64,000 nucleotides of DNA, from contig WIXG01000235.1 in NCBI GenBank assembly GCA_009869945.1, forward strand, positions 60,875 to 124,874, in the 5' to 3' direction. The DNA is from Mesaphorura yosii (lineage: Eukaryota > Arthropoda > Collembola > Poduromorpha > Tullbergiidae). The translations under genes and the position numbers were made by a program. Shown here piece by piece: positions 13,329 through 25,600 of this stretch (its first letter is position 1; each line of letters starts with the position of its first letter). Under the pieces are notes generated by a model. It searched no databases and was not told the origin of the DNA. It saw only the letters and a program-made list of their open reading frames with translations.

Positions 13329-14072
13329 CTATAGAAGAAACACCTCATCGAATTTTTCACCGCACGGCAAGGTGCTCAGAACGGGCGAAACATTCACACG
13401 CATGCCCACCTCCCGAAGCTCCTCCGAGCCCCACACACCACTCGTCTCCACCGCTACGGGCACGAAAAGATGACGTGGAACCAGGAACTCATACTTCTTC
13501 GTCTTCGCCAGTGTAGCACCCTTAGCTGCACCGCTGGCCTGGAGAGACGTCGAAGGGAGATGAGACGGGGCGAAGGTGTCGACACAAGTAAAGTCCCAGA
13601 CGAGGGACTTGCCCCTCTTCCTCGGGACAAGGGTGAGGCCATCCGGCGGGTTCCCAACGGTACTCCGTGGCAGAACTCCCCATCGGAGATCGGTGCCACA
13701 ACCGAAGGAGGGTCGAGAGGCTCGGGGTGCGCGGGATGCTTGGTCAGCAGCGTCTCGTCATCGTACAGAGCAAGGGAATCCTCTGACTCCAGGAGCCGCA
13801 ACACGCCCCGCAAGTCCCCATCGGCCAACTTCACCTCAACCTTCTTCCCGTCGAAATTGCTCGCCGCCTTCTTCACTGTCTTGCGGGGTGGAAGCTGCGG
13901 GCTTGACACCGCACGATCTCCCTCCCAAGCCCGAATGCTCCTCTTGACCCAAGTCGTCAGGTTTCTCACTCCGTCTGACTTCCCCGGCACTGCCAGCACG
14001 GCGCACAGGAAAAGCATCAACTCCTCCCAAGCAGCGGCGAAATTTGTGCGGCCTGGTGAGCCAGAAGAACTA
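13329..14072 (-). mobile_element. Internally deleted non-LTR retrotransposon (LINE ORF2) fragment
   Basis: On the minus strand the upstream half (from about 14070 to 13650) reads as the region before the reverse transcriptase in a LINE ORF2 family. Visible signatures are AAWEELMLF, the spacer KVEVKLADGDLRG, the block RLLESEDSLALYDDETL and KHPAHPEPLDPP. A frame change near 13650 then leads into a motif typical of the C-terminal end of such proteins: DGLTLVPRKRGKSLVWDFTC followed by VDTFAPSHLPS, KYEFLVPRHLFVPVAVETSG and VWGSEELREVG. The reverse transcriptase core expected between them is missing, so this is an internally deleted copy. The segment is clearly more GC-rich than its surroundings. 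Open frames on the + strand over the same bases are shadows. The exact clade (CR1/jockey-like or other) cannot be settled by eye. Confidence 0.8.
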
Positions 14073-16411
14073 GAAAAAAGGACTAATCAAGTTCCTCTTT
14101 CGCTCGGGTCGCTCAACAACAGCGCTAATAAAGATAAAATTCGGAGTCATGAACTTTATTTAATAATACGCCTAAAAGAGTTGCTACCGAGAACGTGCGT
14201 ACGAAGCTTGGCGTAGTCTGTGGCTCGTATTTGCACTCGCGTTTGCGTTTTAATGACACTTTAACAATAAGAAAGTAACAAAGATGACAATGAGACACAC
14301 GAGATGACAATCCTTTGACTTTGAGCAAGCACAGCGACACGACGCGACATAAACTTGAGAGCATGAATTCGAGATGGGAAAGCACGCAAAGTAGAGGGAG
14401 AGAATCGAAATAATGTAATGCATCATCAAAATGCACATAGTATTTTGCATTGCTTTCATCTCTCCGCCTCTGACTCTCTTCCATTGTCATTTTTATTTAC
14501 AAAAGAAATCAAAAGTCAGCAACACTTTGACAATATACACTCATTATTACATTACGCAGCGTGCCAAACTCCGCGCCCCGCTTTACGGCCACGGATGAAA
14601 GAAAAGACAAAGAAGCCGAAACTCGTTATGCCATTTCATATTTTTCGTGTGCAGTGCTTTTACTTTTACATTAGCCAGTGTTCATGCTTCATGATTTTAT
14701 GGTGCATCTTGCGAGTGATGCGGATGCAGACATGCAGACTTTTTGGGAGTAAATGGGAACTCAGCAGCTACGGTTCGAAGTTCGCTGTGATGCTAATGCT
14801 TATTAATATGCGACTAAAGTAATTTCTTGTCTCCCTACAATAATAACTTTACCAACACTTTAAGCTTTCCATTTCCTCTTAAATTGGACAGAAAAGCGCA
14901 ACGCAGGACGAACCAACTTTGTCGGTCTATCAATATTATACGTTGTGCCCTGAGACTCGCAATTTCTAATTTCCAGAATATTGTTTCAGGAAGTCTTTCT
15001 TTCCTCATTTCGCAAAGAGCAGCCTACTAAAAGAAGAGAATCCGAATTCGCAGAAGCCATCAACTTTCCTTTGCTGTGTTATGCATTCGCTGTTTACGAG
15101 GGTTTGGTTGCGGTGCAGTGCTTTGCGAATTCTATACTCTGATAACTTGTTTCACGTTGCATGGTTGGGTTTCTGCCCTGGAAGAGATTTATTGTACAAA
15201 TTGGATTAAAAAGAAAATCAAATTATGAACTCAAAAATAATATCAGAGATTCGAGAGAAAGTACGAGAACGAGAACCGAGAAGTAGACTAGAAGGACAGA
15301 AACTTAGGAGTCACAACGGCAGTCGAATGAAAGCGAAGGAGTTAGTTCCAGTTTCAGGACGACTTAAGATAAGACAGGAAAGCAAAGAAGCTGGCGCTGC
15401 GTTGGCAAGATACACATGGAAAATTCATTGCAAATTATGTCATTTCAATATTAAAATGTGCGTCGTTTCCTGAAGCACTGCGAATGTCATCCGCCAGGAT
15501 TCAAGCTTGAATTTATTAAAGTAGATTACATTAAGCTGATTATACAAATTAGTAAAGACTGCCATGCACGCACATGGACGTGAATGTGGATCTGTGCGAG
15601 TGGAATATGTGCACGGTTTGGGTTACTACGCGACTAATTCAGTATCCGCTTCACCAGCAGCAAGCTCCATGTTCATATTTCTTATGCATGCATGTATTTC
15701 GTCCTGGTCGCCATGCATGGAGACATTATGGAAACAAGTTTCAGTTTCCTCTCTCATGTCCAGATTTTAAAATGTGATTTAAAGTTTTTAAGCTCTACGT
15801 CTCTGCTCGGCTCGTTCTCCGCCAGGCAGACCCAAACGAGGCGAAATCCATGCATGCGAGAGAAAATGAATGTAAATATGTACACAGTGCATTAAGTTCC
15901 CTGGAGTGGAAATACTCAATTGAATTTCATTAAAATGAAAAGATGCCAAGGCCGTACATCATATCATCGCTCACGCTGACGCCGGGTAGCTGCTAGGTGC
16001 GCATTCATTCAAAATGTGAGTCATAAAATATTTGATCAAATGTGCTCATAATTCTACGCATTATAATATGCGTTTGTGTATGAAGTTTGCCTCTAGTCTT
16101 TTCCTTCATTCTCCATTGAGACCGCCACTTACACCGTACACCTAGAGAGTTAAGCAGGAATTTTATAATGCTGCTTTAATAATGTATGAGCCAATTTGAT
16201 GTGTGCCTTTGATGTATGTAGAAGGAAGTTGACATAATATGCATAAAGTAATGAATACATGTGAGCAAATGTGTGATCGACCAATCTTTCAACCCTTTCG
16301 TACCTTACGCGTTCATCTTAACCTATGACTAGCGAACTTTGTGCTCGGAGCGCAGACTCATCGTACACGTTGCCTCCATAATGCATACTAATGATGTAAT
16401 TTGTTTTGTAG
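14073..16411. other. Non-coding stretch before gene A
   Basis: No exon or transposon protein recognised. The final bases form a strong 3' splice-site arrangement: TACTAAT at 16386-16392 as a consensus branch site, a T-rich tract, and TAG at 16409-16411. This suggests that the part just upstream is an intron in the 5' untranslated region of Beat-like gene A. Confidence 0.4.
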
Positions 16412-16585
16412 GTCAAATTCCAGTTCGAATTCGGACCATTGCAGTGCAGCAGCGCATGTGACGTGGCGACACATCTCAAAAACAGCTCTTTTTCTGTGAA
16501 TTCCTTGCAAATAACTTTTGGCAAGCATAATTTGCGTTTGCCATAGTCAAGACACGTTATCTGTGATTGTGATTTATAAACGACA
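16412..16585 (+). promoter_or_regulatory. Putative 5' UTR segment of gene A with start-stop uORF
   Basis: A consensus branch site (TACTAAT, 16386-16392) and T-rich tract precede an AG at 16410-16411, so the first coding exon of gene A probably begins at 16412 and carries 174 nt of leader. The only ATG in this leader (16456-16458) is followed directly by TGA, a minimal AUG-stop uORF that could reduce translation of the main frame. The main start codon at 16586 has A at position -3. Confidence 0.45.
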
Positions 16586-16670
16586 ATGAGACGCAACGCA
16601 GGAACAGCAAGAACAATAGGAGAATTTATTCTGTCTGGCTTGACATTATTTTTTTGGCTTGGAATAAATG
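16586..16670 (+). CDS. Gene A exon 1 (signal peptide)
   Basis: Starts at the ATG with A at -3 and encodes 28 residues plus one base. The donor GTAAGT follows at 16671. The phase-1 end joins with 31109 to give Gly29 before VEPL. The last residues (FFWLGI-N-G) resemble those of the matching exon of gene B (VWFGI-I-G). Confidence 0.85.
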
Positions 16671-19600
16671 GTAAGTTATAATAACGTCATATTTTTGCAC
16701 AAGTAGTTGCTATTATTCATGTGTCACTGTCTCCTTTGTGTACCCAACACCACCACAATTGCCTACCATGCAGCAGATACGACAGCATAGCGCAGCGTAG
16801 TGAAAAGCAAATCGCAGCATTGCATACCATGGATCCAAAATCTCAAGTTGGTTCTGAATATTTTATGAAAGCATACAGAAAAACGTGGATTCATAGTTCG
16901 AGTGACTTTCTCTTTCTTACATATGAGCTCTCTAAACAAATCAAAACAACAAAGATTTATTTATGTGCACACATCTTTTCTTTACGCATCATCTCCAGCA
17001 ACAGTTCTTCATTTATATTTATGAAAAGATGACAAGTTTCCTAGCTACACGCTCCCACTCGATTCAGACTCACGCGCTATTGCATGATTCTCTGATTGTC
17101 ACTTAACCTTTCTCAATTTAAGGTTGAAGGGTGGAAGTTCATAAGGACTGCCTGGCAACCAAGTAGTATGTTGAACTTTTGCAACACTTTTACCTATTAC
17201 GACTGTGGTTTTATGTGGCTGGCTGGTAAAACCAAAGTAAGTGCGGAGCATAACACGTAAACTTCGATCACATCCAAACGGCTTCCCGTTGTGGTCTTTG
17301 AGTAGCTTGATTCTGTTGGTGGTCTGTTACACTTTTTTTTTAATCCACGTCTTGTAAACTGGTTGCTTGGCTAAATTTATTCATGCGCTCCTATCTTGAT
17401 CGGGTGGTATAATATCCGCAAGTCAAGGGTTTAATTGTACTCAACGGACTGACCTATCAGTGTAGCCTGCACGCAGTCATCCGTCATCCTAAGTGGTCAT
17501 CGTCAACCATAAGCAAAGGTGACGTGCATGGGAGACATAAGGCGAAATGTCAGGCTTTCGAAACCAGTGTGTGAGTCGTCGTGCCTTCTTGCTGTGTCAT
17601 AATTGATGGTCAACGTTTGGACACCGCGATATCAAAAGTGAACGTAATGACGGCTGACATGTCTGATGGATTAACCAAACAGAATTGCCCCAAAATATAA
17701 GCGACTAGCAAACCGATTATCTTATGCTTTGCTTTGGATACTTGCACCAACGTTTGCGAAACATTACGTCGAATTACCTGAGCCGTGTGTGCAGCAATCC
17801 ATAGAATTTATTAGCAATCGGAGGAAGTTATCTGAACCACAAGGAAGAAAATGGTGGGATCAGCCGAATCATGATTGTTATTATCTTCACAATGAGAAGG
17901 CTTTCATTCCAGTAAAACTCCATTCCATTCCAGTGATCCGAGATAGTAAAACTCAAATATTCTTAACCTTAAGTTTTCATCATACTCCGGCGTCCTTCGT
18001 AAAGCTTTGTGCGTGCCTCAATATGCACTAACTGCACGTCATAACCATTTTCAGAAGCAGGATACGGCAAGAGAAGATTTAGCAGGGTGTGCATGCATCA
18101 GAATCATGGCATTATTATTAAACATTTTTGAGCAGGAAACGTGCTCATCATATTTTTCCGCGTGTCTTTCATTACTTTTGCTTCCCATTGTGAGTATTGC
18201 GAACGTGCGTATTTGCCTCACTGACCTTTTATGAGATCATTAGTTTTTAGTATGCAAAAAGCATTAAACTTCAAAGCAGACTCAGACAATGTGGATATTC
18301 CAGAATTGCGCTCTGTACTTAGTTCAACGCGTTGCACGATTGTATGATTATTATATTGTTACGATTTTGCGTGTATTCTGTACTCGTGCTTGGCTGTCCA
18401 TAATAAATATTATGAGCACTGGTTCACAGCGGGAACTCAGCGAAACTTGCTCATAGACTCGTTTGATTGCATTCATAAAAATAAGGGCCGAACCGAGTAC
18501 AAAACACCCATTCAATTGTGGACCTTGGCAGAAGAAAGCGGTGGAGTCATTAGTAATTATGACGTATCCTAAGATGAAACATCATTGTTCAGTTATTCAC
18601 GTAACTATTTATTTAGTGCCATAAAATGGCATTAATGTCCTTAGAACTATGTTAGCTCTTTGATGGATTTTATTTGATTTTATTCGACATCATTTGCGAG
18701 AGAGGATACAAAGGGTACTTTGTAAATTGTAAAATGTTAAATGAACATCCTTCCTTTGCAAATTCAACGGATTCACTCGTTTCACTGGACTGATCCTCAC
18801 TCTTGTAATTATAATTAGCCAAATCACTGGGCCATAAGCCGTACGTCTGCATGTTTTGCATCAATGAATTAGACCCTTAACGCGCTTGGCCTCAATGAAT
18901 GAATAATGATGCCTATGAAAACTTACATTACAGCATGCGGGCTGTCGTGGCACCGAACTGCAGCTGTGGGTGCTTGATAATCACTCATCCGTGGCTCATA
19001 ATGAGATGACTGAATTGTGATATTGTGAATTCTGATTATTACACTCAGGACAGGAATGAACTGTACGCTGCGATGGCGGAATCGGTAATAATAAGTAATA
19101 TTCTGTTATTATTCAAGATTATATATACTGAAAATGGTGCGTTTCCATCTCATAGTCAGTGAAAGTTCGCCAAAGTAAATATTTTGAACCAAGTGAGTCT
19201 ACTTTCACCAAGATCAACGTACTAGAGCACAATAGGTTGCTCGAGCGTAGAGACAAAGCACGAGAGAGAATAGCGGATCCATTACAACAGCTACTGTGCT
19301 TTGAGTAGTCTCTTGTGTTTTTGTGGCTGCCAGCCAAATGGTTTCCAGTTCCAAGTATAACGTGTCAGAAGGAAAAGCAAAACCAAGTTAAACCATGACA
19401 CGCAATCCATCAAAAAATTGTTACGAGCAAGATCTGCTTCCATAATAATGTTACACAGGCATGCCGAGGAGGTATAACTTGTTAGGTTGATCCATGATTC
19501 TAATTCAAACGACTCAGACTGTCTTCTGCCCTCCCGCTGCACATTTTGTCAAAAATATTTATGACGAAAGTACTCCCGGAGGACGACCGCTACCTTTTAC

Positions 19601-22600
19601 TAACAATGTATTGCATATTTGCAACTTTTGCTAGTGAAACATCCGGTATAAATTGTCAATGAACATATTTTGAGTGTTTCTCGACTTCGACAGGTGGTTT
19701 GTTACATGTTTGCCAACCACGTGCCATCGCTCCATGTGCCCGCACCCGCACTTACTTTACCATACTGAGCAGAGAAAGTTTCTAATTACAATGTTTCAGT
19801 GTTTCGCTTCCCACAACTCAAATTCGTCATGCACAACATTATTTACTTTCACGCAAATTGCTGCGTTGTGTTGTGTCGCCGCGGCGGCACGACACTACAC
19901 GACAAGCGGTACGAGCAAGATCACCACAAGTGATAATTACAGAGTAAACAGTGACTATAACAGCAGCCATTGTATGATTATAATATAATATGCAAACTAA
20001 TTACTCTCAAACTTTGTTTACCGTTACGCGTGCACGCCCAGGCGGACATGCAGTAAAAGTCGCGAATAAGGTAGCACGGAAACCAGGAAAAAGGAGGGCT
20101 TGGAGTGTTTGCAAACTTGATTGAGATGCTTGACGCTTTGAAAAATATGAGACAATACGCTATTGATTTTACATTAAAGTTATTCAGTTTATAGCTCTTT
20201 GTTGTACCGTTGACAGCGAGTGGTGCTGCTGACTCGCTCTTCCCAGTACTGGAACTATTGAACTTCGAACAATATGACTTGCTTCGAGTGTAATACTAAT
20301 TGGCGTCCTGTTCGGTTCAAAGGGAACTGGAATTTATGAGCCTCAGTTACATATGGACTGAGAATACTTGAAGAACCGCCATCACCTTGGGATACAAAGT
20401 ACAAACGTGGATATTTGGTGTAAGCTGCATAAAATTCCTGCTGTGGGACGGTTTAGTCCTCTGAACTGACACCGTCCTAAATTACTTGTCACTAATGAAG
20501 GAGCAATTAATACCTCACGAGTTTCAGGCTTAGGATACTGAAGTGACCCGTGCCTGACACGACAGACACTGATGGCTGAAGTAATTAAGAGGGTTTCACT
20601 GCAGCGGTTCGAAATGAAGAAATAGAAATCCGATCATGCCATTGGCCGTTGGCATGTTATTAAAAAGGCTAGCCTATACAGGAATCCAGATTCATGATTT
20701 ACTTTCATCTTCGAATCTAGGACAAACCCTTTGAAAAGAAATTTGTAAATTGCGCTCGCATTTGTTTTTATTGCTTTTACCTATCATAATGATTATTATT
20801 CGAATCTCTAAAAACGATTTGAAAGAAATTCAAAATTATTTGATGCCATCATCATTATCATTTGCCGCTTCACCGTATGAGGAGCGTAGTGTTCACATAA
20901 AGCAGGCAAGAAAAAGGGCATTGAATAAAATTCGTGAGCTCATTAAGTCTACTCGTTGGGAGCGGGGGAGAGAGCAGTCAGCCCGGCCGATGATGACTTC
21001 GCAAAGATGAATAAGAGTCGCAGTAATGGAGTCTAGTGTCTTTCAATGATGAGTTTGATGAAAAGAAAATTTAAAATTTTAGAAAAAATTGCTTAAAAGA
21101 AGCTTCGACTGGAAAAGGCAGGCAAGGCTGGATGAAATGAACTCACGACATCCTTACTGATGGTTATTATTACAATTTTTGTCGTCGTCTCTTTACGCTC
21201 GTTTCTATTTCCTTCCTCCTGGCTGCTCGTCTTCTTTCCTGCTTTGATTAGGACTTGAATATAAAATCTGTAATAGAAAATATGAAAGGGCTGCCGGGAT
21301 GGAGACAACGCATGACGGGAAAGTAGAGCAAATACGCAAATTGCATATTTGGAATGGAAGGCTCATAAAATGAGAAAGTCCGCTGCCTTGCCTTGCTCGA
21401 ACAAGTTTGAACTGGCTCGAACTCGAGTGGCCACGCCGCCGCCACGGCTCATGGCCAAAGGCGCAATAGAGGAGGACAGTACCGTGCTTGCATACGTAAA
21501 TACTTTAGAATTGCATCCAAAGTTGGAGACAACAGTTCCATAAGTGGAAATGAATCCATTGCACAAGCCTCTTGACTTTCCCTAAGGATACGTGGCGCTC
21601 TTCTGAGCTTCAACTGCTCAATTTTACTTTTTATTAATACGAGTTTCGAATTTTATTTGCACACGCCACACGAGCTACGGTCGCTGTGCTTTCACTCTCG
21701 AATTCTACTCTTGTAGTCGCAACTTTTATTTCGCAGTTTACAACCCTGCGTGCTCGTAATTCCCACCACATGCCCTTGAGGCAGTAGTGTAATAAAGCTC
21801 AACCACACATGTGCAAGTGTTCTCATTAATTGTAGACAAATTATGACGTTGTACTTGAGGGGTTAGGGACGGAATTTTCAAGTGCAGTTAATTCCACGAT
21901 TATTTGCACGTCCTCGCCTCTAACTTCCTGACTACTTGCCACTACTCTATGAGTTTTACTTTTAACTTTGTAATCTGACTCAACGCGATACTCGATATCT
22001 GTTCTGCTCTCTCGAAGGTCCGACCGGTCTTCCTGCTTTATGTCGCGTAAGTCTCCGGATATGTTATTCTTACACTTCAACGTACGGGAGATGCAAGTTT
22101 GCGATCCCTTATCTCGAGCCTGGGTGATGATAGCTGGGAGCAATGAATCACGTTGATACAGAACCCAAGAGCACACAATAAAGTCTGAGACAAACCGGAG
22201 ATCTACTTTGAAATTGTTTCCTAAAGCCTTCCTTATTTTTGGGATAAGGAAGAATGGAAGTAAATAGAATCAATAATCTTATTCTGTCATTTCATCTTTT
22301 CTTTTTCTTTTTCTTGCGTGCCCGCTGCTCGCCATGTGAGTGAGCATCTTTTTTCGCATCTCCTTATGGATGAGAAATAATATACTCAGCAAGGCTCAAG
22401 GCTGCTGCTGTTGCATTTCGATGGTGCGGGTGCGATGTGGTTATAATACAATTTATTGCATTATGCATATATGGTAAAAAGGATTCATTCTTCCTTTTTC
22501 TCCGTCTTGTCTGCGGAAATCTCATATCATTCAATGCGAACAGGGGCGGCGGCAGAACTCCAGTCAGGATCAGATAAAAGCCTGCAATTCATTGATGTGA

Positions 22601-25600
22601 AAGTGAATGAAAGAAATTCGGGTTCGGGATGTGGTTTCACATGAAAAATGCAAGTTCTTCTTCCCTTCAGTTACATTTCTGTATAATATTACCTTTGTAA
22701 GCACACTTCGCTGAAGAAAGGTTAAGGTTAAACGAGCCAGAAATTCACACTTTGAGTTTCTGGTTCAAGTTGCTTTATGCACTGAAAACGTGTTGCTTAA
22801 TGATTAAAGTTCAATACACCGACTTCCGTCTCTTTTTAACCAGCCACAGTTTCTGGCTTGCCTTTTTAATTAGGGACTCTACTCAGCCAACAGCCATTTT
22901 CACGGATCGAAAGGTGGCTGGTTGCCGTCATCGTCACAGTCACCCAGCAGCGTGGAACAGAGCAGAGAGCGTTCGCGTTCTGCTTCACGGTTCGGCGGTA
23001 ATGATTTCCAAGAAACTAGAACAATAAATTGTAGAATTAGAATTGGTTTCTCCTCCAACAATCTGTGCTACGTACCTGAAAATTGCACCATGAAAGAAAA
23101 ACCAGATGTTGGTAACACGGCCTGGCCGTGCCTCTGCTTCCCTGTTCCAGCTGTTTCTTGTAAGTAAGTAAGTGGGTTTAAGTTCTGCTAATGCTTATTG
23201 CCGCAGTATGATATACTTGGTTATTGTGGGTTACAACCTGCCACACCATGCCCAGGAAATAAGTTAAAACCAAACTTTCTCTGGAAATACCTGCGAGCGA
23301 AAATCGTACTCTACTCTGCTGGCACGAGACTGGCGGTGATGGTACAGTGTACAGGCAGCCAGGCATACCATGCACGGGCTCAGGAAAGGAGAAAAGTCCC
23401 AATTCACCAAAGTTCATTTTTCGTAAACTTTATATGTGTAAAATCTCCTTGTCTTCAGTATCAGCAAGCTAACTGAACATATGACTTGGGTTATGCTACC
23501 AGTGTCGTTCAGATTACACCTACACTGCTTGTTTAACTGCCTCCTGCATCGCTTTGTTGGGCCTCTGCAATATGTGGGACATTAAGTTCGAAATTGAGAA
23601 GAATCTTTATTGTAGTAGCTAACTTATAATAATAGAACGGGCTGGGATTCCCAATCCGAAAGTGCACGGTATAGTGCGTCATTGAACCGCATAAGAGTTG
23701 CTTGGATGCTCTTCAAAACGTGTTGCTCTTGATTCCCAGGGCCCTGATGTTAGCACGCTGAAATATTTATGCATTATAAACGCATTAGAGAACCTCTGCT
23801 GTAGTTTAAGCGGGTGGTACTCAGTATTCTGCACGGGAGAGGAAACAGAAGGTGTGAAAATTGTTCTGCAGTTCAACAGATTTTCAACCACGAGATGCCC
23901 TGTGTCCTAATTCATTCTGGGATTCTGTTATACGTCGGCTGGAGCAGTCACTGCTGGAGGATGTGCCAGAACAGAAATCTTTCTCGTACATAATGGAATG
24001 AGACAATGGAAAGAGAAAGACAGAATCTCGGCAGAGACACAGAAACCACAATCACATCTCATGTGTGTCAAATTCAAAATGACACCCGTCGTTCCAGGTT
24101 CTCGCAATGATATGTCGACGCTGGCAGTGATGTGGAGAATTTGATATCGCACCACAAACTCGCTCGGTTCGGTGACACAGTTGTGCCATTTGCACATTTG
24201 CCACATTTCGAAGACGCAGAAAAAAACTTGTCGCCGTCGCACGCCATACTTGCCTTAATTCAAGTAACGCCTATGGAATCGAATTTATGGAAGAAACCGC
24301 TGACAGTGAGAAATCGGATTATATTTCTGCGCGCTGCTGAACTCGTAAACCTGTAAATGCAAATGCGAATTAATTTGGACCGTTTCAACACTTGATAAGC
24401 AGCTAGTAATGATTCTAGGAGCCTCAGATTCAAAATTTACAAGATTTCGTGGCATAGTCTTGCCTTGCCGGATTTCGTAAGAAATCGAGCAGCAAAGCGT
24501 TTCGATTCCAGAAGCAGATGATATTGCTAATTTTAAGTTTCACATCACGATTTCGGACTCCGCATAAATCTTTGCCGTTGCTGCGAAGGGAACGCTGGCG
24601 CACACACGATTCGATAAATTCTCGGTATTCGAGCTGTGACTCGGGTGGCACAGATGGTGCAAAAGCAAATTACAGCCCAAATGTTCCATTTTTGTAATAT
24701 GAAATCGGATTCGTATTGACAATTTTGAATTCCTGAATGTTGAGTTTCGAACGAACGATTTTGGCGAACGTTTCTCCGGAATAGCAAACATTTCGCGCTG
24801 CTGAAATAGAACCAGCGTATCCATGTTTGGGACTTCTCATTTGCTAACACAAGCTTTCAGCACACTCATGCAGCAGATTTATTTGCTTCAACTACGTCAT
24901 GTATGAATACTTTAATTTCACCCAAGAGCCCCAACGCCCGAAGGTATCACCGAGTTCTAAGCTGCAAAATTTGTAATTACCACCGCATCGCACCGCCAAC
25001 CTACACCCTATCAACAAATCCAAGTCGCACATATGCAATGAAATATTTACTCTGTCAAGCTATGCCTTAACCACTACGTCAGCGTCCAACAAGACCAGAC
25101 AGTAGCAGTAACCGTCATGTGGAGGCAATAAATCCTGCAATCTAAAATTTTCATATTCAAGGATAAAAATGGTAAAATACTCTAATTAAAAGCCCCTACC
25201 TCTTCTCTTCTCACTTCACTGCAAGAGAAATCTTACACATGGAGTAACGCACGACAAAACCTTGAATTAACGAGATGTGAAATAATTGAGATAAAAATGG
25301 GATGGCTGAAAGTGACGGATTAGTCAATGCCAAAGGGGCTTGAATTCTGGCATAGAATTTACCTAACCGCACACTCGTTAAAAATTAGAGCAAGACCACC
25401 GGGTATAAAGAATGGGTTCGTGTTGGTGCGATAACTTGCAGCTCGCGAGGGCACTTCTCATTCTCCTGTGCGAGGATACTTTGTCTTGCCCTGATGAAGT
25501 ATGTATATATATTATCTGAAAATAATGAGATAGTTTTCTGCATGACGGTTACGCCGAGGCTTGCTTGGCTTGGCTTGGTTTGCTGTTATTATTGCTCCAG

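Noticed and set aside
13470-14216. Long + strand open frame (248 codons)
   Set aside because: It overlaps the minus-strand LINE fragment, is Arg/Ser-rich as expected for the antisense of GC-rich coding DNA, and has no known motif.
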